Source: Paracoccaceae bacterium (GTDB lineage Bacteria; Pseudomonadota; Alphaproteobacteria; Rhodobacterales; Rhodobacteraceae). Taken from it: DNA of 64,000 bases. Of the stretch, positions 38,456 to 46,947 are shown piece by piece (the stretch's first letter is position 1; each line of letters starts with the position of its first letter). The position numbers and the translations under genes are program-made. The notes beneath the pieces are model-generated. The model saw nothing but the letters and a program-made list of their open reading frames with translations. It was not told where the DNA came from and made no database searches. The stretch is taken from NCBI GenBank assembly GCA_026989355.1, contig JALSJM010000008.1, forward strand, positions 124,001 to 188,000, in the 5' to 3' direction.

Positions 38456-39124
38456 ATGACCCCGGAAAACCACAGCTGCGCACAGGCCGGCGGCCTTTCC
38501 GTCTGCGTGTTCTGCGGGGCACGCTCCGGGCGCAACCCGGCCTGGATGGCTGCGGCCGAAAGCCTGGGGCACAGGATTGCCAGGGCCGGCTGGCGGCTGG
38601 TTTACGGCGCTGGTGACGTGGGGCTGATGGGCGCGGCGGCCACCGCCGCCAGGCAGGCGGGCGGCAGGACGCTCGGGGTCATCCCCGCGCATCTGGTGGG
38701 GCGCGAGCGCCGCGGGCGCATTCCCGCAGACTGCATCGTTACCGACAACATGCACGAGCGCAAGAAGGTGATGTTCATGAATTCCGACGCGATCGTGGTG
38801 CTGCCCGGCGGCGCCGGTTCGCTGGACGAATTCTTCGAGGTGCTGACCTGGCGCCAGATCGGCCTGCATGAAAAACCGATCTTCCTGCTCAACGTGGCGG
38901 GCTACTGGGATCCGCTGATCGGGCTGATCGACCACGTGATCGAGGAAGGTTTCGCCGATCCCTCGCTGCGCGGTTTCGTCACGATGAGCGACAACGTGCC
39001 CGCCCTTGCCGCAACGCTGGCGACCCTGCAACCGCCCCTGCCCTCCGGCACGGGCCGGGAGCACGGGAAGCATGAAGGGCAGACATTCCGGGGCGAACGG
39101 CAGAAGGGGTGGCAGGGGCAATGA
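38456..39124 (+). CDS. LOG-family (TIGR00730) nucleotide 5'-monophosphate phosphoribohydrolase
   Basis: The Rossmann-type LOG family cleaves cytokinin riboside monophosphates or, more generally, nucleotide N-glycosidic bonds. The 222-residue product has VCVFCGARSG at the nucleotide-binding start, RLVYGAGDVGLMGAAA, the RKK pair in MHERKKVMF, and the family signature PGGAGSLDEFFEVLTWRQIG. The ATG at 38456 (after CAGGA) is chosen; one at 38438 is also possible. Its 3' part adds a charged tail (GREHGKHEGQTFRGERQKGW). It converges on the channel gene, 48 bp away. The natural substrate in this organism is unknown. Confidence 0.9.
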   Translation: MTPENHSCAQAGGLSVCVFCGARSGRNPAWMAAAESLGHRIARAGWRLVYGAGDVGLMGAAATAARQAGGRTLGVIPAHLVGRERRGRIPADCIVTDNMHERKKVMFMNSDAIVVLPGGAGSLDEFFEVLTWRQIGLHEKPIFLLNVAGYWDPLIGLIDHVIEEGFADPSLRGFVTMSDNVPALAATLATLQPPLPSGTGREHGKHEGQTFRGERQKGWQGQ

Positions 39125-39172
39125 CCGAACCGGCAAAGGCAACGGCCCGCCGCCGGGCGGCCGGTTGTCCGT

Positions 39173-40303
39173 TCAGCCTTCGGCAGCAGGAAACCACTTG
39201 CGGCGCAGATGCTCGTATTCGCCGCTTTCCATCATTTCAAGCAGGGCGCGGTTGAGCGCGTTGCGCAAGGGCGAGCCTTCGGGCAGGACGATGCCATAGG
39301 GTTCGGGCTGAAAGACCGGTCCGGCCAGCCGCACCCGCCCGCGACCCGCCCCCAGCAGGTAATGGCCCAGCACCGGGAAATCGTAAACCACCGCATCCGC
39401 CCGGCCGTTCTCGATCGCGCGAAAGGTTTCCTCGACCCGCTCCAGCGACAGGATCCTCACCCCCGGCAGGCGGCGCAGATAGGCCTCGCCCGTCGAGCCG
39501 CTGACCGTGGCCACCGTCTTGCCGGGCAGATCGCCGGGGCCGGAAATCGCGCCCTCGAGGCGCGAAACCGTCATCGACGAGGCAATCGTCGCCGTGAACC
39601 AGGCGAAGGCCAGATAGCCGAACACCATCAGCACCAGCGCGATCACCCGGCCGGGGTGGGTTTTCGGGGTCTTGTCGCCATAGCCCACGGTCGAGATGGT
39701 GACCATCGTCCAATATATGCCATCCCACAGCCCCAGCGGATAGCGGCGGGCAAACTGCGGATTGCGGCGCCGCTCGGCCAGCCAGACCACATGCGCCGTT
39801 GCCAGCACCAGCACCAGCAGCGCGCCAAGCGCCAGGCGAAAGCTGTGCGAACCGGCAAGCCCGCCGATCACCCCGCGCATCCGGGCGATCAGCCCGGCAT
39901 CCCCCGCCGGCACCATGATCTGGAGCCCGGAACGGAAATAGGGATGCGAGAAATCCACCCGCGCCTCGCGCGCGGCAGTGATACTGACCGCCGCAATGCC
40001 CAGATCGGCCCGGCCGCTCTCGACCCCTGCCAGAAGATCGCTGACACCCCCGACCATGACGATTTCGCTTTCCAGCCCCATCCGGCGGGCCAGCGCCTGC
40101 CACAGTTCGATGCTGAACCCGGCCACCGCGCCATCGTCCCGCACGATCACGAAGGGCGCAACCGGCTTGACCAGCACCCGCACACGGCCCGGCGCCTGCT
40201 GCGCCGCAGCGCCGCCCGCCAGCACCGGAATGCAGGCCCAGAGCATCGCCAGCGCCAGCAGGACCCTTGCGGCACGCATGGATACGCACACGGATACGAA
40301 CAC
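39173..40303 (-). CDS. Prokaryotic ionotropic glutamate receptor-like potassium channel (GluR0 type)
   Basis: A periplasmic amino-acid-binding domain is interrupted by a two-span potassium channel pore. After a signal-like segment (residues 10-30), S1 (about 40-145) has FSIELWQALARRMG and the ligand-type SITAAREARVDFSHPYF with Arg112. TM1 (about 155-175), the pore loop with selectivity filter TVGYGD (205-210) and TM2 (about 219-245) follow. S2 (about 255-376) has VSGSTGEAYLRR and an aspartate in VVYDFPVLGHYL, both typical ligand contacts. I chose GTG at 40303 because AGGAGG lies exactly 7 bases upstream; Met at 40279 is an alternative. The family includes Synechocystis GluR0. Confidence 0.9.
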   Translation of the reverse strand: MFVSVCVSMRAARVLLALAMLWACIPVLAGGAAAQQAPGRVRVLVKPVAPFVIVRDDGAVAGFSIELWQALARRMGLESEIVMVGGVSDLLAGVESGRADLGIAAVSITAAREARVDFSHPYFRSGLQIMVPAGDAGLIARMRGVIGGLAGSHSFRLALGALLVLVLATAHVVWLAERRRNPQFARRYPLGLWDGIYWTMVTISTVGYGDKTPKTHPGRVIALVLMVFGYLAFAWFTATIASSMTVSRLEGAISGPGDLPGKTVATVSGSTGEAYLRRLPGVRILSLERVEETFRAIENGRADAVVYDFPVLGHYLLGAGRGRVRLAGPVFQPEPYGIVLPEGSPLRNALNRALLEMMESGEYEHLRRKWFPAAEG

Positions 40304-40385
40304 GGGGCATCCTCCTGCTGCATCTCTGCACGCAACACTACCATCCCCCGGCATGCCTGTCCAAACCCCCCCTTCCGAATGCAGA

Positions 40386-40408
40386 AAGGCGCCCGCAAGG
40401 GGCGCCTT
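40386..40408 (-). terminator. Hairpin terminator candidate after sodB
   Basis: AAGGCGCC (40386-40393) and GGCGCCTT (40401-40408) form a perfect 8-bp stem with a 7-nt loop, 33 bp beyond the sodB stop. The following T-tract on the minus strand is short (TTTCTG). Confidence 0.6.
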
Positions 40409-40440
40409 CCACCTGGCTGATCCTGCGGATGGTCCGCCGG

Positions 40441-41067
40441 TCAGGCGTTTTCCAGCCGCTCGGCCACGTTTTCCCAATCCACCAGGTTTTCGATGAAATT
40501 GATCAGATATTTCGGCCGCGCGTTCTGGAAATCGACATAATAGGAATGCTCCCACACGTCACAGCCCAGAAGCGCCGTCTGCCCGAAGCACAGCGGATTG
40601 ACGCCGTTCGGAGTGCGCGTCACCTTCACCTTGCCATCGGTATCCAGCACCAGCCATACCCAGCCCGAACCGAACTGGCCCGCGCCCTGGGCATAGAATT
40701 CGTTGTAGAACTCTTCGAGCGAGCCCATGTCCTTCGCGATCTTCTTTTCAAGCTCGGCGGGCATCTCGACGGCGCCGACAGGATCGGCCCTGCGCGGCTT
40801 CATCCATGTCCAGAACTGGATGTGATTCCAGTGCTGGCTGGCGTTGTTGAAGATACCGCTCTGCTCGCACTTGTCGGGATCGAAGGTGCCCCTGACGATT
40901 TCCTCAAGCGACTTGCCTTCCCATTCGGTGCCCTGCACAAGCTTGTTCAGATTATCCACATAGGCCTTGTGGTGGCGATCATGGTGAAGGGTGAGTGTTT
41001 CCATCGACATGCCCTGATCCTGAAGGGCATTGTACTTGTAGGGAAGGTCGGGAAGTGTAAAAGCCAT
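40441..41067 (-). CDS. sodB: Superoxide dismutase (Fe/Mn family)
   Basis: The enzyme dismutates superoxide to peroxide and oxygen in the cytoplasm (no signal peptide). The 208-residue product has metal-ligand histidines in TLHHDRHHKAYVDN and NNASQHWNHIQFWTWM, and the Asp/His ligands in GCDVWEHSYYVDFQNARPKYL. The QFGSGWVWLV segment with Gln-Phe-Gly and the AGQFGSG motif favours the iron type, though metal cannot be proven from sequence. ATG at 41067 opens MAFTLPDLPYKYNAL, a standard SOD start. It appears to be a single-gene unit with a hairpin terminator downstream. Confidence 0.96.
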   Translation of the reverse strand: MAFTLPDLPYKYNALQDQGMSMETLTLHHDRHHKAYVDNLNKLVQGTEWEGKSLEEIVRGTFDPDKCEQSGIFNNASQHWNHIQFWTWMKPRRADPVGAVEMPAELEKKIAKDMGSLEEFYNEFYAQGAGQFGSGWVWLVLDTDGKVKVTRTPNGVNPLCFGQTALLGCDVWEHSYYVDFQNARPKYLINFIENLVDWENVAERLENA

Positions 41068-41227
41068 TTGAGCCCCCTTGTCCTGATTGTTCGTGCGTTT
41101 GTGATTGTCCTACATGTGGCGCACGGGGGGGCAAGGTCAAGGGGCAAGAACGGCGGGAAACTGCCGGGAAGGGCACGGAAAGGGGCTGATGGGCGCAGGG
41201 CGATGACGGGAAACCGCGCAGCCGGGA

Positions 41228-41641
41228 TCAGCCCTGCAGGCGACAGCGCCCGCGGCCCGAGAACTCGTTGTCAAAGCCCGCGGGGCTCGAATGCACCACG
41301 ATCCTGCGCGATTTCTTCAGCAGGGTCGCGCGGAAATCGAAGCGCAGCACGGTGGCGCCATCGGGCACCTTGAATTCGGGAAGTGTCCAGACAAAGGTGA
41401 TGCGCTTGTCGTTGTCAACCTTCACCCTTGCCGGCAGGGGCTTGTCGAAGAAGGTCTTGATGATCTCGTCATAGACCAGCCCCTCGCCCGTCTCGTCCTG
41501 GTAGGTGATGATCAGGGTAGCGGGGATCCAGGCGCCACGGGCATCGGGCCTGACCCGGCAGACATAGGTTTCCGCCATCACGGCTGCTGCCGGAAGGGCG
41601 GCAGCAACAAGCGCCGCGGCGATATGCCTGTGCATGTTCAT
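41228..41641 (-). CDS. Small exported protein of unknown function
   Basis: The 137-residue product has a signal peptide (MNMHRHIAAALVAAALPAAAVMA) with probable cleavage after AVMA. A compact domain follows, including YVCRVRPDARGAWIPATLIITYQDETGEGLVYD and a C-terminal FSGRGRCRLQG. Two cysteines (early and near the end) could form a disulfide. The Met at 41641 is preferred, with 41635 possible; the longer upstream frame crosses repeated low-complexity DNA. I do not recognise a named family. It is between sodB and the tRNA-Leu gene. Confidence 0.75.
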   Translation of the reverse strand: MNMHRHIAAALVAAALPAAAVMAETYVCRVRPDARGAWIPATLIITYQDETGEGLVYDEIIKTFFDKPLPARVKVDNDKRITFVWTLPEFKVPDGATVLRFDFRATLLKKSRRIVVHSSPAGFDNEFSGRGRCRLQG

Positions 41642-41744
41642 TCCACTGCCGTTTCCCGGACCGGACCGCTGCGCCTCCGCCCCGTCTTCCGGTTTTGCCC
41701 GCAACGCTCCATTGCGCCCCGCCGGCCGCTTTCCCGATCGCTTT

Positions 41745-41772
41745 CCCGGCTGCCTTCCCCCGGCTGCCTTCC
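41745..41772. repeat. Perfect 14-bp tandem duplication
   Basis: CCCGGCTGCCTTCC occurs at 41745-41758 and 41759-41772, in non-coding DNA between the exported-protein gene and tRNA-Leu. Confidence 0.88.
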
Positions 41773-41809
41773 ATTGTCCGGAAACTGCCTGTCGGCCCCA
41801 GCCGGAGCC

Positions 41810-41896
41810 TGGTGCGGTCGAGAGGACTCGAACCTCCACGGGTGTTACCCCACAGCGACCTCAACGCTGCGCGTCTACCAATTCCGCCACGACCGC
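41810..41896 (-). tRNA. tRNA-Leu (anticodon GAG)
   Basis: Read on the minus strand, the sequence folds as a class II tRNA. The acceptor stem GCGGTCG pairs with CGACCGC and is followed by A-CCA, so the 3' CCA is encoded. The anticodon stem-loop is CAGCG-TTGAGGT-CGCTG with GAG in the loop, there is a long variable arm, and the T-arm has GGTTCGAGTCC. The anticodon reads CUC/CUU leucine codons. Confidence 0.97.
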
Positions 41897-42079
41897 ACGT
41901 GATCAGGCAGCAAGCCCGGGCGATATAGCGGGTCGGCCCGATGATGTGAAGAGGGCGCGGAATTTTTTTCCGCGCAAAGCGCCTCCGGCCTGCAAGCCGG
42001 GTATTGACGAACGGGTATCCGCCTTTCTTGATATGAGAAATGCACAAGGAAAACCGTCGGACAGGAAGGGAAACAGGCA

Positions 42080-42862
42080 ATGCCCCACCCCGCCATCACC
42101 TTCAGCCGGGCCATCATCCGCCACCCGCCACCGTCGGCCCTTCGCGGGCTTCGGGCCGAAGACCGCGGTGCCCCCGATCACGCCCGCATGTGCCGGGACC
42201 ACACCGCCTATGCGGAAGCGCTCGAAAGGGCGGGCATGCGCGTCAGCGTGCTGCCCCCCCTGGAAGATTTCCCGGATTCGGTCTTTGTCGAGGATGTGGC
42301 GCTGTGCCTGCCCGAAGGCGCGGTGATGCTGAAACCCGGCGCCCCTTCCCGCACCGGCGAGGTGGCGGCGATGCAACCCGCGCTTGAATCGCATTTCGGG
42401 GAAATCCGCGCCATCGCCGGCCCCGGCACCATCGAGGGCGGCGACATCCTGTTCACCCCGCGCGAAATCATGGTCGGGCTTTCGGCACGCACCACCCGCG
42501 AAGGGGCCAAGGAACTGGCGCGGATCGTGGCCGACTGGGGCTATGGCCTGCGCATCTGCCAGACGCCCGAAGACGTTCTGCATTTCAAGACGGCAAGCGG
42601 CCTGCTGGACGAAGAAACCATCCTTGCCACTCCCCGCCTGGCCAAGACAGGCTGTTTCGCGGGCTACAGGGTTCTGCACACCCCCGAGGGCGAGGAAGCC
42701 GCAGCCAACGTGATTCGCGTCAACGACCGGGTGCTCATGCCCGCCGGCTTCGCACGCACCGCCGAGATGCTTTCGGATGCGGGCTATCAGGTGGAGCCTC
42801 TGCGCAACGATGAATTCGCGCTGCTCGATGGCGGCATGTCCTGCCTTTCGCTGCGGTTCTGA
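42080..42862 (+). CDS. Dimethylargininase / NG,NG-dimethylarginine dimethylaminohydrolase (DDAH)
   Basis: DDAH hydrolyses methylated arginines to citrulline and methylamines; it belongs to the guanidino-modifying superfamily. The 260-residue product has substrate and catalytic elements in order: [27 protein letters not shown] (acidic substrate contacts), [28 protein letters not shown], the catalytic histidine in VLHFKTASG, and the nucleophile cysteine near the C-terminus in [13 protein letters not shown] related arginine deiminase-type activity cannot be excluded, but the length and motifs fit DDAH. It stands alone upstream of lipB. Confidence 0.92.
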   Translation: MPHPAITFSRAIIRHPPPSALRGLRAEDRGAPDHARMCRDHTAYAEALERAGMRVSVLPPLEDFPDSVFVEDVALCLPEGAVMLKPGAPSRTGEVAAMQPALESHFGEIRAIAGPGTIEGGDILFTPREIMVGLSARTTREGAKELARIVADWGYGLRICQTPEDVLHFKTASGLLDEETILATPRLAKTGCFAGYRVLHTPEGEEAAANVIRVNDRVLMPAGFARTAEMLSDAGYQVEPLRNDEFALLDGGMSCLSLRF

Positions 42863-42954
42863 GGGCCCGTTGCCACACCGCTTCCTGCGTTTCGCCCTCT
42901 TGCCAAAACCGCATTGTGGTGCCACAGAACCCGGACAAGCAGGGGTGCAGGAAC

Positions 42955-43653
42955 ATGGTCGAATGGATCACCTCGCCGGGGCTGACCGGATACACGGAAG
43001 CCGTGGAATGGATGGAGGCGCGTGCTGCCGCCATCGCCGCGGGGCGCGCGGACGAGGCCGTATGGCTGCTGGAGCATCCCCCCCTTTATACCGCCGGCAC
43101 CAGCGCCAGCCCCCGGGATCTGGCCACCCCCGCCCGCTTTCCGGTGTTCGAAAGCCGGCGTGGCGGGCAATATACCTATCACGGACCCGGCCAGCGCATC
43201 GCCTATGTGCTGCTGGACGTAAGTGCCCGCGGGCGCGACCTGCGGGCCTTCGTCGCCGCGCTCGAAGCCTGGGTGATCGCCGCACTGGCCGATCTCGGAG
43301 TGCGGGGCGAGCGGCGCAGGGGGCGAGTCGGAATCTGGGTGGCACGCCCCGACAGCCCCCCCCTGCCCGACGGCACCCCGCGCGAGGACAAGATCGCCGC
43401 CATCGGCCTGCGCCTGCGCCGGTGGGTCAGCTTCCACGGGCTGTCGATCAATGTTGATCCCGACCTTTCGCATTACGAAGGCATCGTGCCCTGCGGCATC
43501 AGCGGGCACGGCATCACCAGCCTGGCCGATCTCGGGGTGGACGTCGCGATGGCGGATGTGGACGCCGCGCTGATGCGTAATTTTGCCGCGATTCCCGGAA
43601 AATCACCGCCATCTTCCGGTGCCGGCCTTCCTTCCCGCACCGCCATCCGTTAA
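42955..43653 (+). CDS. lipB: Octanoyl-[acyl-carrier-protein]:protein N-octanoyltransferase LipB
   Basis: LipB moves octanoate from ACP to lipoyl domains of 2-oxoacid dehydrogenases and the glycine cleavage H protein. The 232-residue product shows [14 protein letters not shown], the family signature [21 protein letters not shown], the catalytic lysine in [24 protein letters not shown] and the catalytic cysteine in [16 protein letters not shown] at 42955 (after GCAGGAAC) begins [13 protein letters not shown]; a Met at 42916 lacks family sequence. It is 92 bp after the DDAH gene and just upstream of the cycA repeat region. Confidence 0.95.
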   Translation: MVEWITSPGLTGYTEAVEWMEARAAAIAAGRADEAVWLLEHPPLYTAGTSASPRDLATPARFPVFESRRGGQYTYHGPGQRIAYVLLDVSARGRDLRAFVAALEAWVIAALADLGVRGERRRGRVGIWVARPDSPPLPDGTPREDKIAAIGLRLRRWVSFHGLSINVDPDLSHYEGIVPCGISGHGITSLADLGVDVAMADVDAALMRNFAAIPGKSPPSSGAGLPSRTAIR

Positions 43654-43657
43654 ATAC

Positions 43658-43704
43658 TGCGTAAGCGCGATTCCACTAAATACCATGCGTAAGCGCGATT
43701 CCAC
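43658..43704. promoter_or_regulatory. Paired 19-bp direct repeats upstream of cycA
   Basis: TGCGTAAGCGCGATTCCAC occurs perfectly at 43658-43676 and 43686-43704, 28 bp apart start to start (close to three helical turns), immediately before the cytochrome c550 gene. This spacing suits paired regulator sites; it could equally be a duplication of leader sequence. Confidence 0.6.
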
Positions 43705-43721
43705 AGTCGATGAGGAAAACC

Positions 43722-44126
43722 ATGAAAAAGCTCCCCACCGCTCTCGTTCTTGCTGCTCTTGCAGCCACGCCTGCCTTTGCCGAGGGTGATCCCGCCAAGG
43801 GCGAGAAGCTCTTCAAGAAATGCAAGGCCTGCCACATGATTGCCAATGGCGACGAGGTGATCTTCAAGGGCGGCAAGACCGGCCCCAATCTTTTCGGCAT
43901 CATTGGCCAGAAGGTGGCCGATGTCGAAGGTTTCAAGTTCGGCAAGGGCCTGACGGAGCTGGGCGAACAGGGCATGGTCTGGGATGAGGCCAACCTTGCC
44001 GCATGGATCGAGGATCCCAAGGGCTTCCTCAAGGAGCACGGGGTGACGCCAAAGACGAAGATGACCTTCAAGCTGAAGAAAGGCGCCGCAGACGTGGCCG
44101 CCTATCTGGCCTCGGTTTCGCAATAA
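43722..44126 (+). CDS. cycA: Cytochrome c550/c2 (soluble periplasmic electron carrier)
   Basis: The 134-residue precursor has a signal peptide (MKKLPTALVLAALAATPAFA) and a class I cytochrome c fold: heme-binding KKCKACHMI, KGGKTGPNLFGIIG, and the sixth-ligand methionine in TPKTKMTFKL. It closely resembles Paracoccus c550 in layout. It probably carries electrons from the bc1 complex to the aa3 oxidase encoded next. ATG at 43722 has AGGAAA upstream and is preferred over 43710. A rho-independent terminator follows, so it is probably a separate transcript from ctaD. Confidence 0.95.
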   Translation: MKKLPTALVLAALAATPAFAEGDPAKGEKLFKKCKACHMIANGDEVIFKGGKTGPNLFGIIGQKVADVEGFKFGKGLTELGEQGMVWDEANLAAWIEDPKGFLKEHGVTPKTKMTFKLKKGAADVAAYLASVSQ

Positions 44127-44185
44127 GCCCGAAACCTTTCCGCTTGCAGCCCGCGGCCTGCCGCCGCATCTGAGACCGGATACCG

Positions 44186-44221
44186 CACCCGCCGCGCATC
44201 TTCTGCGGCGGGTGTCTTTTT
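44186..44221 (+). terminator. Rho-independent terminator of cycA
   Basis: CACCCGCCGC (44186-44195) pairs perfectly with GCGGCGGGTG (44205-44214) and is followed by TCTTTTTG. This is the clearest intrinsic terminator in the window. Confidence 0.9.
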
Positions 44222-44277
44222 GTCGCGATCGCGGCATCGCAATATCTGAAAAAATGCCTTCCACCTGCGCATGTTAA

Positions 44278-44292
44278 GGTGATAAAGTCACC
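44278..44292. promoter_or_regulatory. Inverted repeat in the ctaD leader
   Basis: GGTGA-TAAAG-TCACC is a perfect 5-5-5 inverted repeat 60 bp upstream of ctaD; a second small hairpin GCCGT-CCGA-ACGGC follows at 44303-44316. Either may be an operator or leader structure. Confidence 0.35.
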
Positions 44293-44351
44293 AAGGAATC
44301 CGGCCGTCCGAACGGCGGCCGCCGCAGAAACGGATGCAGGGGAGACAGTAC

Positions 44352-46025
44352 ATGGCGGACGCAGCGACCCATGCCCATGACGAGCATGGAAAGCCGGGGT
44401 TCTTCACCCGGTGGTTCATGTCGACCAACCACAAGGATATCGGCATTCTCTATCTCTGGACGGCCGGCGCACTGGGATTCGTGTCGGTGCTGTTCACCGT
44501 TTACATGCGCCTTGAGCTGATGGAGCCGGGCGTTCAGTACATGTGCATGGAAGGTGCCCGCCTGATTGCCGATCCGGCGGCCGAATGCACCCCGGACGGA
44601 CATCTGTGGAACGTGATGATCACCTATCACGGCATCCTGATGATGTTCTTCGTGGTGATTCCGGCCCTGTTCGGCGGCTTCGGCAACTACTTCATGCCAC
44701 TGATGATCGGCGCCCCCGACATGGCCTTTCCGCGAATGAACAACCTCAGCTACTGGCTGTTCGTGGCCGGGGCCAGCCTTGGCGTGGCCTCGATGTTCGC
44801 CCCGGGCGGCAACGATCAGTTCGGCTCGGGTGTGGGCTGGGTGCTTTACCCGCCGCTTTCCACCACCGAGGCAGGCATGTCGATGGATCTGGCGATCTTC
44901 GCGGTGCACCTTTCGGGGGCCAGTTCGATCCTGGGGGCGATCAACATGATCACCACCTTCCTGAACATGCGCACTCCGGGCATGACATTGCACAAGGCAC
45001 CGCTGTTTGCCTGGTCGATCTTCATCACCGCCTGGCTGATCCTGCTCAGCCTGCCAGTTCTGGCTGGCGGCATCACCATGCTGCTGACCGACCGCAATTT
45101 CGGCACCACCTTCTTCGACCCTGCCGGCGGCGGCGATCCGGTGCTCTATCAGCACATACTGTGGTTCTTCGGTCATCCCGAAGTCTACATGATCATCCTG
45201 CCGGGCTTCGGCATCATCAGCCACGTGATTGCAACCTTCTCGAAGAAGCCGGTGTTCGGCTATCTGCCGATGGTCTATGCGATGGTGGCAATCGGGGTGC
45301 TGGGCTTCGTGGTCTGGGCCCATCACATGTATACGGTAGGTCTCAGCCTCAGCCAGCAGAGCTATTTCATGCTGGCCACCATGGTGATCGCGGTGCCCAC
45401 CGGCATCAAGGTGTTCAGCTGGATCGCAACCCTGTGGGGCGGCTCGATCGACTTCAAGACGCCGATGCTCTTCGCCATGGGTTTCCTGTTCCTGTTCACC
45501 ATCGGTGGCGTGACGGGGCTGGTGCTGAGCCAGGCACCGCTGGACCGGATCTATCATGATACCTATTACGTGGTGGCCCACTTCCACTATGTGATGAGCC
45601 TCGGCGCGGTGTTCGCGATCTTTGCGGGCATGTATTACTGGATCGGCAAGATGAGCGGCCGCCAATACCCGGAATGGGCCGGAAAGCTGCACTTCTGGCT
45701 GTTCTTCATCGGCGCCAACCTGACTTTCTTCCCCCAGCACTTCCTGGGCCGTCAGGGGATGCCACGCCGCTATATCGACTATCCCGAGGCCTTCGCCTTC
45801 TGGAACCAGCTTTCAAGCTATGGCGCATTCCTCAGCTTCGCCTCGTTCCTGCTGTTCATCGGCATCATCGCCTATACGCTTCTTGCCGGGCGCCGGGTAA
45901 CCGAGAACAACTACTGGAACCCCTATGCCGATACGCTGGAATGGACCCTGCCCTCTCCGCCCCCGGAACATACCTTCGAAACTCTGGTGGAACCCGAGGT
46001 GTGGGACAAGCAGAAGGCGCACTGA
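44352..46025 (+). CDS. ctaD: Cytochrome c oxidase subunit I (aa3 type)
   Basis: This is the catalytic subunit holding heme a and the heme a3-CuB centre. The 557-residue product has twelve membrane spans. Ligand motifs are [14 protein letters not shown] (heme a His), [21 protein letters not shown] (CuB His and the cross-linked Tyr), [10 protein letters not shown] (CuB His pair) and [14 protein letters not shown] (heme a3 and heme a His). The D-channel sequence [25 protein letters not shown] is intact. ATG at 44352 follows GGGGAG; an upstream Met at 44334 is less likely. It stands alone without subunits II/III, as in Paracoccus-type genomes. Confidence 0.97.
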   Translation: MADAATHAHDEHGKPGFFTRWFMSTNHKDIGILYLWTAGALGFVSVLFTVYMRLELMEPGVQYMCMEGARLIADPAAECTPDGHLWNVMITYHGILMMFFVVIPALFGGFGNYFMPLMIGAPDMAFPRMNNLSYWLFVAGASLGVASMFAPGGNDQFGSGVGWVLYPPLSTTEAGMSMDLAIFAVHLSGASSILGAINMITTFLNMRTPGMTLHKAPLFAWSIFITAWLILLSLPVLAGGITMLLTDRNFGTTFFDPAGGGDPVLYQHILWFFGHPEVYMIILPGFGIISHVIATFSKKPVFGYLPMVYAMVAIGVLGFVVWAHHMYTVGLSLSQQSYFMLATMVIAVPTGIKVFSWIATLWGGSIDFKTPMLFAMGFLFLFTIGGVTGLVLSQAPLDRIYHDTYYVVAHFHYVMSLGAVFAIFAGMYYWIGKMSGRQYPEWAGKLHFWLFFIGANLTFFPQHFLGRQGMPRRYIDYPEAFAFWNQLSSYGAFLSFASFLLFIGIIAYTLLAGRRVTENNYWNPYADTLEWTLPSPPPEHTFETLVEPEVWDKQKAH

Positions 46026-46037
46026 CAGAGGCCCTTG

Positions 46038-46634
46038 ATGCCCTATGAATGGCAAGACGGCACAAGGCAGGCCCCGGATCTTTCCGGGGCCTCTTCCTTT
46101 GGTTGTTCTTCTTCCGGCACAAGCCCCGACCGGCAGCGGACGGAAGCAGACATCGATACGCCACCGCTGGCACGGCTGTCGCTGTGGCCCTACCGTTCGC
46201 TCACCCGGCGCGGTTTCGTATGGTTCATCGGCGGCACCGTCGCTCTGATCAGCCTGCCCGTTCTGGCGGTGATCGGCACCATGGCTCTGTGGGGGCTTCT
46301 GCCGTTTCTGGCACTGGCAGTGGCGGCCATGTGGTATTTCCTTGAGCGCAGCTACAAGGACGGCACCGTGCTGGAAGAGCTCGACATCCACCCCGACCGC
46401 ATCACCCTGCGCCGCCACGAACCGCGCGGCCCCGCCAGGAACTGGGAAGCCAATCCCCACTGGGTTTCGGTGCATCTGCACCGCACCGGCGGTCCGGTCG
46501 AGAACTATCTCACCCTGAAGGGGGGCGGTCGAGAGGTGGAACTTGGCGCCTTCCTCACGCCCGACGAACGCAAGGAGCTGTACGATCAGCTGGAACGCCT
46601 GCTGGTGCAGCTGCGCACGCCCCATCGATTTTGA
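46038..46634 (+). CDS. DUF2244 membrane protein with terminator-like hairpin in its N-terminal coding part
   Basis: The 198-residue product starts MPYEW, a usual DUF2244 opening, and the conserved part begins at LSLWPYRSLTRRGFVWFIGGT with two membrane spans (about residues 60-100). The C-terminal cytoplasmic domain includes LDIHPDRITLRRHEPRGPARNWEANPHWVSVHLH. Between them lies about 30 residues of unconserved Ser/Gly/Asp-rich sequence, part of which is encoded by a strong GC hairpin (46069-46092). Function is unknown; the family often lies beside oxidase genes. A later start cannot be excluded, but there is no internal ATG before the conserved domain. Confidence 0.82.
   Translation: MPYEWQDGTRQAPDLSGASSFGCSSSGTSPDRQRTEADIDTPPLARLSLWPYRSLTRRGFVWFIGGTVALISLPVLAVIGTMALWGLLPFLALAVAAMWYFLERSYKDGTVLEELDIHPDRITLRRHEPRGPARNWEANPHWVSVHLHRTGGPVENYLTLKGGGREVELGAFLTPDERKELYDQLERLLVQLRTPHRF
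46069..46092 (+). terminator. Terminator-like hairpin after ctaD, inside the DUF2244 reading frame
   Basis: AGGCCCCGG (46069-46077) pairs perfectly with CCGGGGCCT (46084-46092) over a 6-nt loop, followed by CTTCCTTTGG. It is 44 bp past the ctaD stop, where a terminator would be expected, yet lies in the open DUF2244 frame. Confidence 0.55.
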
Positions 46635-46702
46635 TACCCGCGCCTGCAGCCCTTGCCCCGTGCCCGCTCCCCGAAAGTGAAGCCGGAAAGGAAGGTTCGC
46701 GC

Positions 46703-46837
46703 ATGAACCCCCACCCGCATGATTGCCCCTGCTGCCCTGACAGCGGCGGTCAGTGCCGGCCAGCTGCGACAGGAAGGGCCTGGCCCCCTGCTCCTCAGGG
46801 CAGCCCCACACCCTGCGGAACCCGCACTGCACTCTGA
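46703..46837 (+). CDS. Possible 44-residue Cys/Pro-rich small protein
   Basis: A short frame after DUF2244 begins MNPHPHDCPCCPDSGGQC with a GGAAGG sequence seven bases before the ATG. Four closely spaced cysteines and two histidines could bind metal, but the rest is Pro/Ala/Gly sequence and I recognise no family. The 313-bp space between DUF2244 and the YqeY gene holds nothing else I can support. It may be chance. Confidence 0.25.
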   Translation: MNPHPHDCPCCPDSGGQCRPAATGRAWPPAPQGSPTPCGTRTAL

Positions 46838-46947
46838 AGGATATGCCGCAACATGATCATCATGGCGGCGGCGTGGCCGGCTGCACTGTCATGGCTCTTG
46901 CGCCGCCCCAAGCCGGGCAAATCACCGACCGCACGGCCCGTAACGGC

